NCBI RefSeq assembly: GCF_012849055.1
Contig: NZ_CP051677.1
Coordinates: 3,735,001 to 3,799,000 of the forward strand
Direction: 5' to 3'
Length of the DNA: 64,000 nt
DNA from: Spirosoma rhododendri
Lineage (GTDB): Bacteria > Bacteroidota > Bacteroidia > Cytophagales > Spirosomataceae
A model generated the notes under the pieces. The model was not told the origin of the DNA. It worked only from the letters and a program-made list of their open reading frames with translations, and made no database searches. Shown piece after piece: positions 1 to 8,532 of this stretch. The translations under genes were made by a program, and so were the position numbers. The number at the start of each line of letters is the position of its first letter. The first letter of the stretch is position 1.

Positions 1-469
1 CGTACCGGTAGAAACCCCTGCGGTTGATACGCGCCTGTTTTTTGGGTGCCACGACCTGAACGACTACCTCTACCAGCACGAACTGGAAACTTGGCACGAA
101 GTCGGCCTGCTGACGCATCTCGACGTGGCCTTCTCCCGCATGGGCGACGAAAAAATCTACGTACAGGACCTGATTGCGCAACAAAGTACCGACCTCTGGA
201 ACGTACTGTCGCAACCCGACTGCCATTACTACGTCTGTGGCGACGCCCGCATGGCCGACGATGTGTTCGATGTGCTGATGAATATCGCCCGGAAAGTTGG
301 TGGCCTAACCCACGCACAGGCGGTTGATTTCTTCCGGCGCATGAAAGCCGAGAAGCGCTTCGTCGCCGATGTGTGGGGTGTGTTGCTCAATGCAAAACAG
401 GCCCTGGCCGAAGTGAAAGACGCCCGTTACACCCAGGGCGAACGGTGGCTGGAACGGGTGGGGAAGTAG
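1..469 (+). CDS. C-terminal part of a diflavin (CPR-family) reductase
   Basis: This is an incomplete gene: the reading frame is open from base 2 and only the last 155 or so codons are in the window. The visible part is the NADP-binding end of a cytochrome P450 reductase/CysJ-type FAD-NAD(P)H module. It begins with LFFGCHDLNDYLYQHELE, the usual F-G-C/R...DYLY-E-E segment, followed by CGDARMADDV, the G-D-A-x-x-M NADP pocket, and an end in RFVADVWG, where aromatic and DVW residues stack on the flavin in this family. Electrons pass from NADPH through FAD and FMN to a partner. Whether the upstream part carries a P450 domain (CYP102 type) or a sulfite-reductase flavodoxin domain cannot be seen. Confidence 0.8.
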   Translation, partial: VPVETPAVDTRLFFGCHDLNDYLYQHELETWHEVGLLTHLDVAFSRMGDEKIYVQDLIAQQSTDLWNVLSQPDCHYYVCGDARMADDVFDVLMNIARKVGGLTHAQAVDFFRRMKAEKRFVADVWGVLLNAKQALAEVKDARYTQGERWLERVGK

Positions 470-473
470 TTTT

Positions 474-579
474 AGAGTTATAGGGTTTTAAAGTTGGATA
501 GTTGTAAAGTTGCCATCCGGCGTCAGCTGTGACGCGCCAGCAACTTTACAACTATCCAACTTTAAAACCCTATAACTCT
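474..579. repeat. Long perfect inverted repeat, AGTT-word type
   Basis: Two 39-bp arms (474-512 and 541-579) are perfect reverse complements. The 28-nt spacer carries its own small palindrome (GCGTCA GCTG TGACGC, about 520-535). The arms are built from 8-base words of the AGTTRKAW kind. The element sits between two convergent genes, and its right arm supplies the last codons and the TAG stop of the acyl-CoA reductase. It could act as a bidirectional 3' end, but there is no T tract typical of an intrinsic terminator. Confidence 0.9.
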
Positions 580-1694
580 TTTAAAAACGCCATCGTATCG
601 ACTCCATCGGCGTAATCTGTCAGGGAGGGGCACTGCGTCTGACCGAATGCGACGCCGTGCCGGTCGGCCGATGCGGTAGAGTCGCTGCCCTTGTACCAAC
701 CCTTCGCCGATGCGACAACCTGAATACGGTCGCTCCGTTCGGTGAGCCACTGCGTTGCGTCGTCGAGCGTTTTGTAGGTCTGGTAATACACCACCGAAAT
801 TGGCGAAACCAGCCCGGCATTCTCGGTTACCAGCAGATACCCGTTGTCGAAGTGAGGTACTCCGTTAATCAGGTAAATCGACTTGTTGTAGTCGTAATTA
901 TTCTGGTATTTGTGGTTGTTGAGGTAGGTCGCTGCGTTCGGCTCCAGCGCGCGTAACATCGGTACGAAATCATACGGCTCCGGCTTACCATTCCGCCCAT
1001 GCGGACCTTCCGGTACCAGTAAGGTCGACACGTTGCGGCAACCAAGTCCGTAATAATCGGACAGGTCGTGCCCCAGTGCCACAAAATCGTCGGGCTGCTC
1101 TTCACCCATCAGCAACGCCACCGACGAGCGGTTACGCCGGATGATGTGGGGTTTCTTGCCGAAGTAGTAATCGAAGTAACGAGCCGTATTGTCGCTACCC
1201 GTGGCGATGAAAGCATCCGCTGCGTTCAGCCGTTCGGCCTCCTGGATATAATCGGTAAATGCAGGATTTAACTCCTTTATTTTTTGTATTAAATAATGGA
1301 TAAGTACAAAATCCTGGCTGCTTAGTTTTGCCAGTACCTTATGGCCGCTTACCAGTACGCAGAGCAGATCGTGGAAGCCGACAGCCGGAATATTCCCCGC
1401 CATCACAACACCGATGGCTCTCGGCTCCTGACCCGTGTAAGCCGGATGAAATGGCAAATTGAGGTCGTAGCCGTATTGAGTGACCCAAGCTGTCAGGGCG
1501 TCTTGGGTCAAAAATTTATCGGCAATCGCCCGTAGAGAGCGTATCGTATTGTCGGGGGTAAACCAGTTATTTTTATGGTAGGCACGCTCAGCCAGCGCGG
1601 TCAGTTCGGGTTCAGAATCGGCCCGGCGAAGGAAATCACCCAGGGCTGCGAACGTTTGCAGGCGTTCAGATAAAAGCATGAAGTCGATAAACAA
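570..1694 (-). CDS. LuxC-family acyl-CoA reductase
   Basis: The 374-residue protein matches the LuxC/acyl-CoA reductase family, which reduces an activated fatty acyl group to an aldehyde with NAD(P)H. Supporting residues are MAGNIPAVGFHD (98-109, the NIP nucleotide motif), GSDNTARYF (166-174) and GLGCRNVS, with Cys219 as the likely acyl-accepting nucleophile. An alternative start is Met6. The gene diverges from a dicluster ferredoxin across a 117-bp gap, a pairing often seen in Bacteroidota, which suggests but does not prove a redox partnership. The stop codon lies inside the arm of the adjacent inverted repeat, so the final residues (KEL) may have been reshaped by that element. Physiological substrate unknown. 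Confidence 0.85.
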   Translation of the reverse strand: MFIDFMLLSERLQTFAALGDFLRRADSEPELTALAERAYHKNNWFTPDNTIRSLRAIADKFLTQDALTAWVTQYGYDLNLPFHPAYTGQEPRAIGVVMAGNIPAVGFHDLLCVLVSGHKVLAKLSSQDFVLIHYLIQKIKELNPAFTDYIQEAERLNAADAFIATGSDNTARYFDYYFGKKPHIIRRNRSSVALLMGEEQPDDFVALGHDLSDYYGLGCRNVSTLLVPEGPHGRNGKPEPYDFVPMLRALEPNAATYLNNHKYQNNYDYNKSIYLINGVPHFDNGYLLVTENAGLVSPISVVYYQTYKTLDDATQWLTERSDRIQVVASAKGWYKGSDSTASADRHGVAFGQTQCPSLTDYADGVDTMAFLKEL

Positions 1695-1731
1695 ATGGAA
1701 TACCCCATCAACGGAAGTGATTAAATTTTAG

Positions 1732-1762
1732 TTTGCCACCAACCTTTAAATAGTTATATTTG
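1732..1762 (+). promoter_or_regulatory. Bacteroidota-type promoter for the ferredoxin
   Basis: TTTG at 1732-1735 and TATATTTG at 1755-1762 are separated by exactly 19 bp, matching the Bacteroidota vegetative consensus (TTTG, 19 bp, TAnnTTTG). Transcription would start near 1768, giving a leader of about 45 nt before the ferredoxin ATG at 1812. Confidence 0.75.
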
Positions 1763-1811
1763 TTGACTGGTATTAGAACACCAATTATAGTCCTATAAAT
1801 CTGTACTGCTC

Positions 1812-2162
1812 ATGGCTATCATGATCACCGACGAGTGCATCAATTGCGGTGCCTGCGAACCCGAATGCCCTAACACAGCTATTTACGAAGGTGGCGTTGA
1901 GTGGACGTGGGGTGGCGGCACTGAGTTGACCGACGTCGATTTTGGCGATGGTACGGTTGTGAGCGGTAAAGCGCCACAATCGCCCGTATCAAACGAGTTT
2001 TACTACATCGTGGCCGATAAATGCACCGAGTGTGTGGGCTTCCACGAAGAGCCACAGTGCGCTGCGGTTTGCCCCGTCGACTGCTGCGTGCCCGATCCTG
2101 AGCGCGAGGAAGACGAAGAGACGCTGCTCTCAAAGAAAGCGTGGCTGCACGCCGAAGCGTAA
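1812..2162 (+). CDS. 4Fe-4S dicluster ferredoxin
   Basis: A 116-residue soluble electron carrier with two cluster-binding motifs. The first is [13 protein letters not shown], a standard C-x2-C-x2-C-x3-C, near residues 9-20. The second, starting at CTECVGF, has eight residues between its second and third cysteines and then C-x3-C followed by DCC. This extended second motif is typical of the Allochromatium-type bacterial dicluster ferredoxins, which have very low potentials. It is preceded by a near-consensus promoter and followed by an intrinsic terminator, so it is probably monocistronic. The divergent acyl-CoA reductase is a plausible functional neighbour, by context only. Confidence 0.93.
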   Translation: MAIMITDECINCGACEPECPNTAIYEGGVEWTWGGGTELTDVDFGDGTVVSGKAPQSPVSNEFYYIVADKCTECVGFHEEPQCAAVCPVDCCVPDPEREEDEETLLSKKAWLHAEA

Positions 2163-2203
2163 TTAAGGAATGCATGAAGATCTGCAAGAGCAGATCGTTT
2201 CTA

Positions 2204-2236
2204 AACCCGAATCAGTCAGCTGATTCGGGTTTTTTT
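2204..2236 (+). terminator. Intrinsic terminator after the ferredoxin
   Basis: A perfect 12-bp stem (2204-2215 with 2220-2231, loop TCAG) is followed directly by five T residues. Confidence 0.92.
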
Positions 2237-2490
2237 GTGCTTTTTAAGATGAATAATTGTCTCCGAAAGGCAAAATGTATTCTAAAAGAATATTTTGATA
2301 AACGTATAAAAGGCGAAATTTAATTAAAGATAGCGGTAAGGGGTGCAAATATGAATATGCAGATAATGTTATAGTATTTTTCAAATTATTTTATCATTTT
2401 TATACTATTTACGCCTTTTTTCTTGCACTAAAGCTTGGAAGATCATCTTTTTACAATAAGATTTGTCACAGAATAAGAGTACAACCTATC
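2237..2490. other. AT-rich intergenic stretch upstream of the porin
   Basis: About 250 bp that are clearly richer in A and T than their surroundings, with no credible reading frame. A weak inverted repeat (ATAGTA...TACTAT, around 2372-2409) is present. It probably holds control sequences for the nitrogen-related porin-channel pair, but no known operator was recognised. Confidence 0.4.
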
Positions 2491-2498
2491 TAAGTTTG
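2491..2498 (+). promoter_or_regulatory. TAnnTTTG box upstream of the porin
   Basis: TAAGTTTG lies 15 nt before the porin ATG. There is no TTTG at 19 bp upstream, so the -33 element is weak or the promoter needs an activator. The leader would be only about 10 nt. Confidence 0.4.
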
Positions 2499-2513
2499 AA
2501 CAGAATATAAATT

Positions 2514-3686
2514 ATGAGAAAACAAATTTTACTTGGTTTTTCTTTGCTTGCCAGTTTCGTAGTCCGCGCTCAGGACTCAACCACCACGGCCACACCCGGC
2601 AAATTCACTTTTTCGGGTTACATGGACACGTATTACTTCGGGAACTTCAACAGTCCGCCCGATCAGCTGAACATCGGTGCGGCTGGTGGGGCTCGTGCGT
2701 TCGATCAGCGGGCCGGGCAGTTTGGAGTAGGGTTGGTGCAGGGAAAAGCAACTTACACCTCCGATAAAGTAGATGCTGTATTCGATCTGACGTGGGGGTC
2801 GTTTGCCGACCTCGGTAACTATGGCAACGTATTTTCGTTGAACAGCGGAGCCGCCACCTCTACGGCACTCGCTATCAAACAGGCATACATCACGCTGAAA
2901 GCATCGCCCAAGCTGTCGTTTACGGCCGGTCAGTTCGGTACGCACATCGGTTACGAGGTTATCGATGCACCCGTCAACTACAATTACTCACTGTCGAACC
3001 TGTTCAACAACGGTCCGTTCTATCACATCGGCCTGAAAGCGCAGTATGCCTTCAGTGACCGGGTTTACCTGATGGCGGGTATCGTCAATAACGTCGACCG
3101 GGTATACGATAACAACCACGCGAAAGGGTTTATCGCTCAGTTGTTCGTCAGCCCCGCGAAAGGCTGGAACGTGTATCTGAACACGGCCATCTCCAACGAA
3201 GCCGATAAGAAAGCGAACGGCAAGGACTCGACGGGCATGTATGCCATCTATGACCTGACGACGACCTACCAGATTACGGATAAGTTTATGCTGGGTCTGA
3301 ACGCGGTAACAGGCTGGCAGACGGGCGGCTATCAGCAGGGGGCTAACCCGTATGCAACGGCAACCTATACTACCAAATCGACCAACTGGGGCGGTGTTGC
3401 CGGCTACGCCAACTATGCATTCACCGGCAAATTCGGTATGGGCGTTCGGTACGATTACTTCGACAACTCGGGTGCCGCTCGCGCTTTGCTAGCAGCCGAT
3501 GGGATATCTGGGGTAACCGTTAAATCACTGACCATTACAGGGAACATCACCGTTGCGGATGGGCACGTATTGCTCAAGCCTGAATTCCGTATGGACAGCT
3601 ACAACAAAGACAAATTCTACGACAGCAACAGCGTACTGAAAAAGAGTCAGGCAACGCTGGGCATGGCCGCGATCTTCAAGTTTTAA
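2514..3686 (+). CDS. OmpL-like beta-barrel outer-membrane porin
   Basis: The 390-residue protein has a signal peptide (about residues 1-19, cut after VRAQ), then a Ser/Thr-rich linker, GYMDTYYFGNF, many alternating amphipathic strands, and a terminal phenylalanine (IFKF), as expected of an outer-membrane barrel. It resembles the putative porin-2/OmpL-like family. It lies 57 bp upstream of an ammonium channel in the same direction with no terminator between them. The pair probably forms one unit in which the porin admits ammonium or another small nitrogen source to the periplasm. This coupling is inference from context; the barrel assignment is firm. Confidence 0.82.
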   Translation: MRKQILLGFSLLASFVVRAQDSTTTATPGKFTFSGYMDTYYFGNFNSPPDQLNIGAAGGARAFDQRAGQFGVGLVQGKATYTSDKVDAVFDLTWGSFADLGNYGNVFSLNSGAATSTALAIKQAYITLKASPKLSFTAGQFGTHIGYEVIDAPVNYNYSLSNLFNNGPFYHIGLKAQYAFSDRVYLMAGIVNNVDRVYDNNHAKGFIAQLFVSPAKGWNVYLNTAISNEADKKANGKDSTGMYAIYDLTTTYQITDKFMLGLNAVTGWQTGGYQQGANPYATATYTTKSTNWGGVAGYANYAFTGKFGMGVRYDYFDNSGAARALLAADGISGVTVKSLTITGNITVADGHVLLKPEFRMDSYNKDKFYDSNSVLKKSQATLGMAAIFKF

Positions 3687-3743
3687 CCAACCGTTCACCT
3701 AACCTCAACCAATTTTTAGTACAACAAAAACCGATAAATTCGT

Positions 3744-5084
3744 ATGCAAAAGCCCAATTACGTTCCTCTGATTCTGCTGGGAGTCGTTGCCGTGCTCGGC
3801 ATCATACCCGGCTTCAACAGCGTGCCGACCCAAATCGTGACGGAAGGCATAAACTCTGGCGACACGGCGTGGATGCTGGTCGCAACGGCGCTGGTACTGC
3901 TGATGACCCCCGGTCTGGCGTACTTCTACGGTGGGATGGTGAACAACAAAAACGTGATCTCGACGATGCTGCAAAGCTTCATCGCGATGGGCGTAATCAG
4001 TGTGTTGTGGGTAGTAGTTGGCTACAGCCTGGCCTTCGGTACCAGTATCGGTGGTTTCGTGGGTAACCCGATGGACCACTTCATGTTCAAAGGTGTACTC
4101 GATGGCAAGCCATGGTCGCTGGCCCCCACGATTCCGTTGGTTGTTTTCGCATTCTTCCAGCTGAAGTTCGCCGTTATCACCCCCGCGCTGGTGACGGGTT
4201 CGATGGCTGAGCGCGTCAACTTCCGCTCGTACGTACTGTTCATGATCCTGTTCAGCCTGTTCGTTTACGCACCGCTGGCACACATGACGTGGCACCCCGA
4301 GGGTATCCTCTTCAAGCTGGGCGTACTCGATTTCGCGGGAGGCACGGTTGTACACATGTCGGCAGGCTGGGCCGCGCTGGCGGGCGCGCTGTACCTCAAG
4401 CGTCGGAAATCGCACCTGGAATCGAGCTACTTCCCACCGGCTAACATTCCATTCGTACTGCTCGGTACGGGTCTGCTGTGGTTCGGCTGGTTTGGTTTTA
4501 ACGCTGGTTCGGCCGTATCGGCATCAACGCTGGCTGCTTCGGCCTTCGCCACAACAAACACGGCTGCTGCTGCGGCTGGTCTGGGCTGGGTGCTGTTCGA
4601 CGCAGCGAAAGGCAAGAAAGTATCGGCGCTGGGCTTCTGTATCGGTGCCGTCGTTGGTCTGGTTGCCATCACGCCTGCCGCTGGTTTCGTGACGATTCCG
4701 ACAGCCATCTTCATCGGTACGTTGGCCTCGATCGTATCAAACTTCATCGCTCACCTGCGGACTAAGTCGACGCTGGACGATACGCTGGACGTGTTCCCCT
4801 GCCACGGTGTTGGCGGTATGGTTGGTATGGTCATGACGGGCATCTTCGCAAGCCGCGCCGTTAACTCGGCCGTTGCTGAAGGTAGCGAAGGACTGGCCTT
4901 CGGTCAGACGAGCCTGTTCATCAACCACATGATCGCGCTGGTTGGCGTATCGGCTTTCGCCTTTATCATGTCGTTTGTCCTGCTGAAAGTAACCGACCTG
5001 ATCCTGCCCCTGCGTGTATCGGAAGAAGACGAGCAGTCGGGTCTGGACGTCAGCCAGCACGACGAGTATCTAATCGAAGCATAA
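3744..5084 (+). CDS. amt: Ammonium transporter (Amt family)
   Basis: A 446-residue inner-membrane channel of the Amt/Mep/Rh family, with about eleven helices preceded by one N-terminal hydrophobic segment (residues 7-23) that may be a cleaved signal. The pore signature is present: the conserved Asp in LDFAGG (Asp196) and the twin histidines His204 (GTVVHMSAG) and His354 (FPCHGVGGM). The NAGSAV motif near 253-258 is typical. The C-terminus is short and acidic. No glnK/PII gene follows, although one often does in other phyla. It probably forms an operon with the upstream porin and imports ammonium under nitrogen limitation. Confidence 0.97.
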   Translation: MQKPNYVPLILLGVVAVLGIIPGFNSVPTQIVTEGINSGDTAWMLVATALVLLMTPGLAYFYGGMVNNKNVISTMLQSFIAMGVISVLWVVVGYSLAFGTSIGGFVGNPMDHFMFKGVLDGKPWSLAPTIPLVVFAFFQLKFAVITPALVTGSMAERVNFRSYVLFMILFSLFVYAPLAHMTWHPEGILFKLGVLDFAGGTVVHMSAGWAALAGALYLKRRKSHLESSYFPPANIPFVLLGTGLLWFGWFGFNAGSAVSASTLAASAFATTNTAAAAAGLGWVLFDAAKGKKVSALGFCIGAVVGLVAITPAAGFVTIPTAIFIGTLASIVSNFIAHLRTKSTLDDTLDVFPCHGVGGMVGMVMTGIFASRAVNSAVAEGSEGLAFGQTSLFINHMIALVGVSAFAFIMSFVLLKVTDLILPLRVSEEDEQSGLDVSQHDEYLIEA

Positions 5085-5089
5085 GCTTA

Positions 5090-5165
5090 GTTTACGGTTT
5101 GGTGTTTAACGGTCAAAGTTGCTCAGCGACTGACAACCTTGATGGTTAAACATCAAACCGTAAAC
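5090..5165. repeat. Heptamer-type hairpin (GTTTACG words)
   Basis: The 32-nt arms 5090-5121 and 5134-5165 match at 28 of 32 positions, with a 12-nt loop. The arm begins GTTTACGGTTTGGTG and shares the GTTTAAG-like 7-base words with the elements at 9225, 13694, 15869, 36461 and 47946. It begins 5 nt after the amt stop codon and lies between amt and the tail of accC. Confidence 0.88.
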
Positions 5166-5335
5166 CGACATAACGACAGACCCACAGGTACTCTGTCTGG
5201 CCGAATAGACCGGCAGCTTTACTGTGGTTTTGTTGTACTCATGGAGCCGCTCCCGCTTGGGGGCGGTTTCCTATTTTTATACGGGTCTGTCTTCGGCATC
5301 GGACCGCCGAAGCGGCTGGATGCTGTCAATACAGA

Positions 5336-5475
5336 TCATAGCCGGTTCTTTTTCCAGTTGCTGCGCTGAACAGTCAGTTGTTGCGTGGGAGCGTTAGCAG
5401 CGGTAGACTTGTTATTAGTCAGCAGCCATGCCGCCAGAACGGAGGCCAGTTGCTCTTCGGCAGGGTCGGCGGGGG
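5336..5475 (-). other. accC: Displaced C-terminal coding tail of accC
   Basis: In the frame one base away from the annotated accC end, the sequence encodes ADPAEEQLASVLAAWLL and continues to a TGA at 5336-5338. AEEQLA...LAA is the expected end of bacterial biotin carboxylases. The switch point is the run of five G (five C on the coding strand) at 5471-5475, and one more base there would restore a protein of about 498 residues. A GC-rich hairpin at about 5243-5264 lies downstream of this tail. Confidence 0.7.
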
Positions 5476-6831
5476 CGTCAGGTTGTCGGGGGTGAAATAC
5501 TTACTGACGAAGCCCGTATCGAACTGACCGGACCGGAACGCATCGTGCTCCATCACAAACCGGCCGAATGACAGGGTCGTCTGTACGCCTGAAATCTGGT
5601 ATTCGTCGATGGCCCGGATCATCTTCTCGATGGCTTCCTCGCGGGAGTCGCCATAGGTAACAAGCTTGGCAATCATCGGGTCGTAGTAAATCGGGATAGC
5701 CATGCCCTGTTCAAACCCATCGTCGACCCGGACACCGTTGCCCTGTGGGCGTACGTAGGTATCGAGCGTACCAACGTCGGGAAGGAAGTTGTTAGCCGGG
5801 TCTTCGGCATAGACGCGCAGTTCAAGCGCGTGGCCGTTAATACGTAACTCATCCTGCTGAATAGTCAGTGGCTTTCCTTCTGCAATCCAGATCATCTGCT
5901 TCACCAGATCGACGCCCGTAATCAGTTCTGTGACCGGGTGCTCGACCTGAAGTCGGGTATTCATCTCCAGAAAGTAAAAATCGAGATTGTCGTTGACGAT
6001 GAACTCGACCGTGCCGGCGCCGTAATAGCCGCAGGCGCGTGCTACGTCGACGGCCGCCCGGCCCATAGCGTCGCGGATTTCCGGCGTCAGGATGGCCGAC
6101 GGTGCTTCTTCCACCACTTTCTGGTGGCGACGCTGTACCGAGCACTCGCGTTCAAACAAGTGAATGATGTTGCCGTGCTGATCGCCCAGAACCTGAATCT
6201 CAACGTGCCGGGGCGAGGTAACGTACTTCTCGATAAATACCGACCCATCGCCAAACGCCGACTGGGCTTCGCTCACCGCCCGGTCCATCTGCTCATCGAA
6301 TTCGGCTTCATTCTCGACCACGCGCATGCCCTTGCCACCGCCCCCCGCCGACGCTTTAATCAGGATCGGATAGCCAATCTGGGCGGAAATCGCCTTGGCC
6401 TCAGCCCGGTCGGTGATGGCCGAAGGCGTCCCCGGCACCATTGGGATATTGTAGGCCGCAACGGCAGCTTTGGCGGCTAGTTTGCTACCCATAACCTCAA
6501 TGGCTTCGGGCGACGGCCCAACGAAAATCAGCCCGGCATCGCGCACCTGCCGGGCAAAGCTGGCGTTCTCCGACAGAAAACCGTAACCAGGGTGAATGGC
6601 GTCAACGGACAGTTGTTTGCAGACCTCGATAATGATATCAGCCCGAAGGTACGATTCAGAAGACGGGGCCGGGCCAACACAAACGGCTTCGTCGGCGTAG
6701 CGCACATGAAGTGCCTGCCGGTCGGCTTCGGAATAAATAGCAACGGTGCGGATGCCCATTTCGCGGGCCGTCCGCATGATCCGAAGCGCAATTTCGCCCC
6801 GGTTTGCAACAAGCAGTTTCTGGATGGTCAT
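5419..6831 (-). CDS. accC: Biotin carboxylase subunit of acetyl-CoA carboxylase (C-terminus frameshifted)
   Basis: The biotin carboxylase component uses ATP and bicarbonate to carboxylate the biotin carried by AccB, the first step of malonyl-CoA synthesis. All landmarks are present: LLVANRGEIA at the start, the ATP-grasp glycine loop KASAGGGGKGM (159-169), RECSVQRRHQK (228-238) and EMNTRLQVEHPVTE (289-302). As read, translation ends after LTPPPTLPKSNW... with 18 residues unlike the family. A neighbouring frame restores the normal tail (see 5336-5475). The core enzyme is complete, so activity may survive. No accB is adjacent. It could also be a carboxylase subunit of an acyl-CoA carboxylase, but the length and motifs favour AccC. 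Confidence 0.93.
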   Translation of the reverse strand: MTIQKLLVANRGEIALRIMRTAREMGIRTVAIYSEADRQALHVRYADEAVCVGPAPSSESYLRADIIIEVCKQLSVDAIHPGYGFLSENASFARQVRDAGLIFVGPSPEAIEVMGSKLAAKAAVAAYNIPMVPGTPSAITDRAEAKAISAQIGYPILIKASAGGGGKGMRVVENEAEFDEQMDRAVSEAQSAFGDGSVFIEKYVTSPRHVEIQVLGDQHGNIIHLFERECSVQRRHQKVVEEAPSAILTPEIRDAMGRAAVDVARACGYYGAGTVEFIVNDNLDFYFLEMNTRLQVEHPVTELITGVDLVKQMIWIAEGKPLTIQQDELRINGHALELRVYAEDPANNFLPDVGTLDTYVRPQGNGVRVDDGFEQGMAIPIYYDPMIAKLVTYGDSREEAIEKMIRAIDEYQISGVQTTLSFGRFVMEHDAFRSGQFDTGFVSKYFTPDNLTPPPTLPKSNWPPFWRHGC

Positions 6832-7007
6832 TGGTAAAGGTGAACGAAGAATGACGTGAGACGAACGAATGATGAGGCTAGTTTAGGTATAACTACGGAG
6901 CAAAGCGACCCCCTCTTCCTGCTCACGTCGGTTCTCTTTTTTTGTCAAAACACCAATATGCACGTTTTATGGCAAAAGGGCAGTAAAATTGAATTTTACC
7001 CCGCAGT

Positions 7008-7038
7008 TTTGGCCTACCGAAACTAACTCGTATTTTTG
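7008..7038 (+). promoter_or_regulatory. Consensus promoter for the alpha-oxoamine synthase
   Basis: TTTG (7008-7011) and TATTTTTG (7031-7038) are exactly 19 bp apart, the best promoter in the window together with that at 1732. Predicted transcription start is near 7044, giving a 45-nt leader to the GTG start at 7089. Confidence 0.78.
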
Positions 7039-7088
7039 CACTTACTATGCGAAAAACAGGGGTTTAGCCCCTATAACAATAGAAAAAA

Positions 7089-8393
7089 GTGGATTTATTC
7101 GAGAAACTACGCAACAACTTAGGGCCGATTGGCTCACCCGCCCGGGACTTCAACGGACACCACTATTTTGCATTCCCTAAGCTGGAAGGTGAGTTAGGGC
7201 CGCATATGCGCTTTCAGGGCAAGCCCGTGCTCAACTGGAGCCTGAACAACTATCTTGGATTGGGCAACCATCCGGAGGTTCGCAAGGCCGACGCCGATGC
7301 TGCGGCCGAGTGGGGGCTGGCGTATCCGATGGGAGCCCGTATGATGTCGGGTAACTCAGATCTGCACGAGCAGTTTGAGAAAGAGCTGGCCGAGTTTGTC
7401 GGTAAGGAAGACTCGTTTCTGCTCAATTACGGCTATCAGGGGGTCATGTCGGCCATCGAAGCCATTGTCGATCACCGCGACGTGATCGTATACGACGCCG
7501 AATGTCATGCCTGCCTGATCGATGGTATCCGGCTGCACAAGGCCAAGATGGGTGAATACTACAAATTCAACCACAACGACATGGTGAGCCTGGAGAAGAA
7601 CCTGCAACGGGCAACCAAACTGGCCAACGAAAAAGGTGGCAGCATTCTGGTTATCACGGAAGGCGTGTTCGGTATGTCGGGAAAAGTAGGCAGCCTGGAT
7701 AAAGTTGTTGCGCTGAAAGAGAAATATGAGTTCAAACTGCTGGTCGACGATGCACACGGCTTCGGCACGATGGGCGAAACGGGGGCGGGTGTTGGTGAAA
7801 TGCTCGGCTGTCAGGATGGTATCGATCTGTATTTCTCGACTTTCGCCAAGTCGATGGCGGCTATCGGCGCGTTTATCGCCGGTGATCACGACATCATCAT
7901 GTACCTGAAATACAACATGCGGTCGCAGACGTATGCGAAAGCGCTGCCGATGCCATACGTAGTTGGCGGGCTGAAGCGGCTGGAGATGATTCGTAACTCG
8001 TCGGAATTCCGCGACAAACTGTGGACCAACGTGCGGGCCTTGCAGAGCGGGCTGCAAGAGCGCGGTTTTAATATCGGTGATACGACTTCGCCCGTGACGC
8101 CGGTACTGCTTCAGAATATTCAGGGTGGCATTCCCGAAGTGACGGGCATCATCCGCGACCTGCGCGAGAACCTCGGTATCTTCTGCTCAATCGTCGTGTA
8201 TCCGGTCGTTCCGAAAGACATCGTTATGCTGCGGATTATCCCGACGGCGGCACACACGCTCGACGATGTGCAGCGGACGCTCGACGCTTTCTCCCAAGTG
8301 TCTGAAAAAATCGAAAATGGGACATACCGGGGTGCCGGACCGGTCGTTAGCCCAAAAGAACTGGAAGTATCGGCCGAATCTGCCGCTGAATAG
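7089..8393 (+). CDS. Alpha-oxoamine synthase family PLP enzyme (KBL/BioF/SPT-like)
   Basis: A 434-residue fold-type I PLP enzyme that condenses an amino acid with an acyl-CoA. Key residues are His140 in AECHACLID (stacks on PLP), Asp220-Asp221 and His223 in LLVDDAHGFG, and the Schiff-base lysine Lys254 in STFAKSMAA. The N-terminal LNWSLNNYLGLGNHPEV is typical of the family. The exact product (2-amino-3-ketobutyrate, 8-amino-7-oxononanoate, 3-ketosphinganine or another) cannot be told from motifs, and it differs at the N-terminus from the short Bacteroides serine palmitoyltransferases. The start is GTG, chosen because it follows a consensus promoter and gives the complete N-terminal helix. An intrinsic terminator follows immediately. 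Confidence 0.85.
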   Translation: MDLFEKLRNNLGPIGSPARDFNGHHYFAFPKLEGELGPHMRFQGKPVLNWSLNNYLGLGNHPEVRKADADAAAEWGLAYPMGARMMSGNSDLHEQFEKELAEFVGKEDSFLLNYGYQGVMSAIEAIVDHRDVIVYDAECHACLIDGIRLHKAKMGEYYKFNHNDMVSLEKNLQRATKLANEKGGSILVITEGVFGMSGKVGSLDKVVALKEKYEFKLLVDDAHGFGTMGETGAGVGEMLGCQDGIDLYFSTFAKSMAAIGAFIAGDHDIIMYLKYNMRSQTYAKALPMPYVVGGLKRLEMIRNSSEFRDKLWTNVRALQSGLQERGFNIGDTTSPVTPVLLQNIQGGIPEVTGIIRDLRENLGIFCSIVVYPVVPKDIVMLRIIPTAAHTLDDVQRTLDAFSQVSEKIENGTYRGAGPVVSPKELEVSAESAAE

Positions 8394-8396
8394 GGT

Positions 8397-8432
8397 TTTT
8401 AGCTGAAAATTGCATTTTTCAGCTAAAATTTT
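8397..8432 (+). terminator. Intrinsic terminator
   Basis: A perfect 13-bp stem (8397-8409 with 8416-8428) around the hexaloop TTGCAT-like spacer, followed by TTTT. It begins 3 nt after the stop of the oxoamine synthase. Confidence 0.88.
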
Positions 8433-8532
8433 GTCGCGACTATTGCGCTGTATGTGAGAATGACTAAATTTCCGGAAAAACCGCGTTTTTAGCGGAATTT
8501 GGGCATTTTCACTTAACCCCATCCAAAGCGCT

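Noticed and set aside
474..579. Possible CRISPR or attachment-site repeat
   Set aside because: It is a single inverted repeat, not a regular array of direct repeats with spacers, and no cas or integrase genes are near.
3705..4415. Long open frame on the minus strand opposite amt (236 codons)
   Set aside because: It is antisense to a well-supported gene, is rich in Arg, His and Gln as expected of a complementary frame, and has no family features.
5139..5369. 76-codon plus-strand frame after amt
   Set aside because: It starts in a hairpin arm and continues antisense to the displaced accC tail.
5471..5475. Programmed ribosomal frameshift in accC
   Set aside because: The sequence lacks a standard X-XXY-YYZ slippery heptamer in frame; a one-base indel or sequencing error is simpler.
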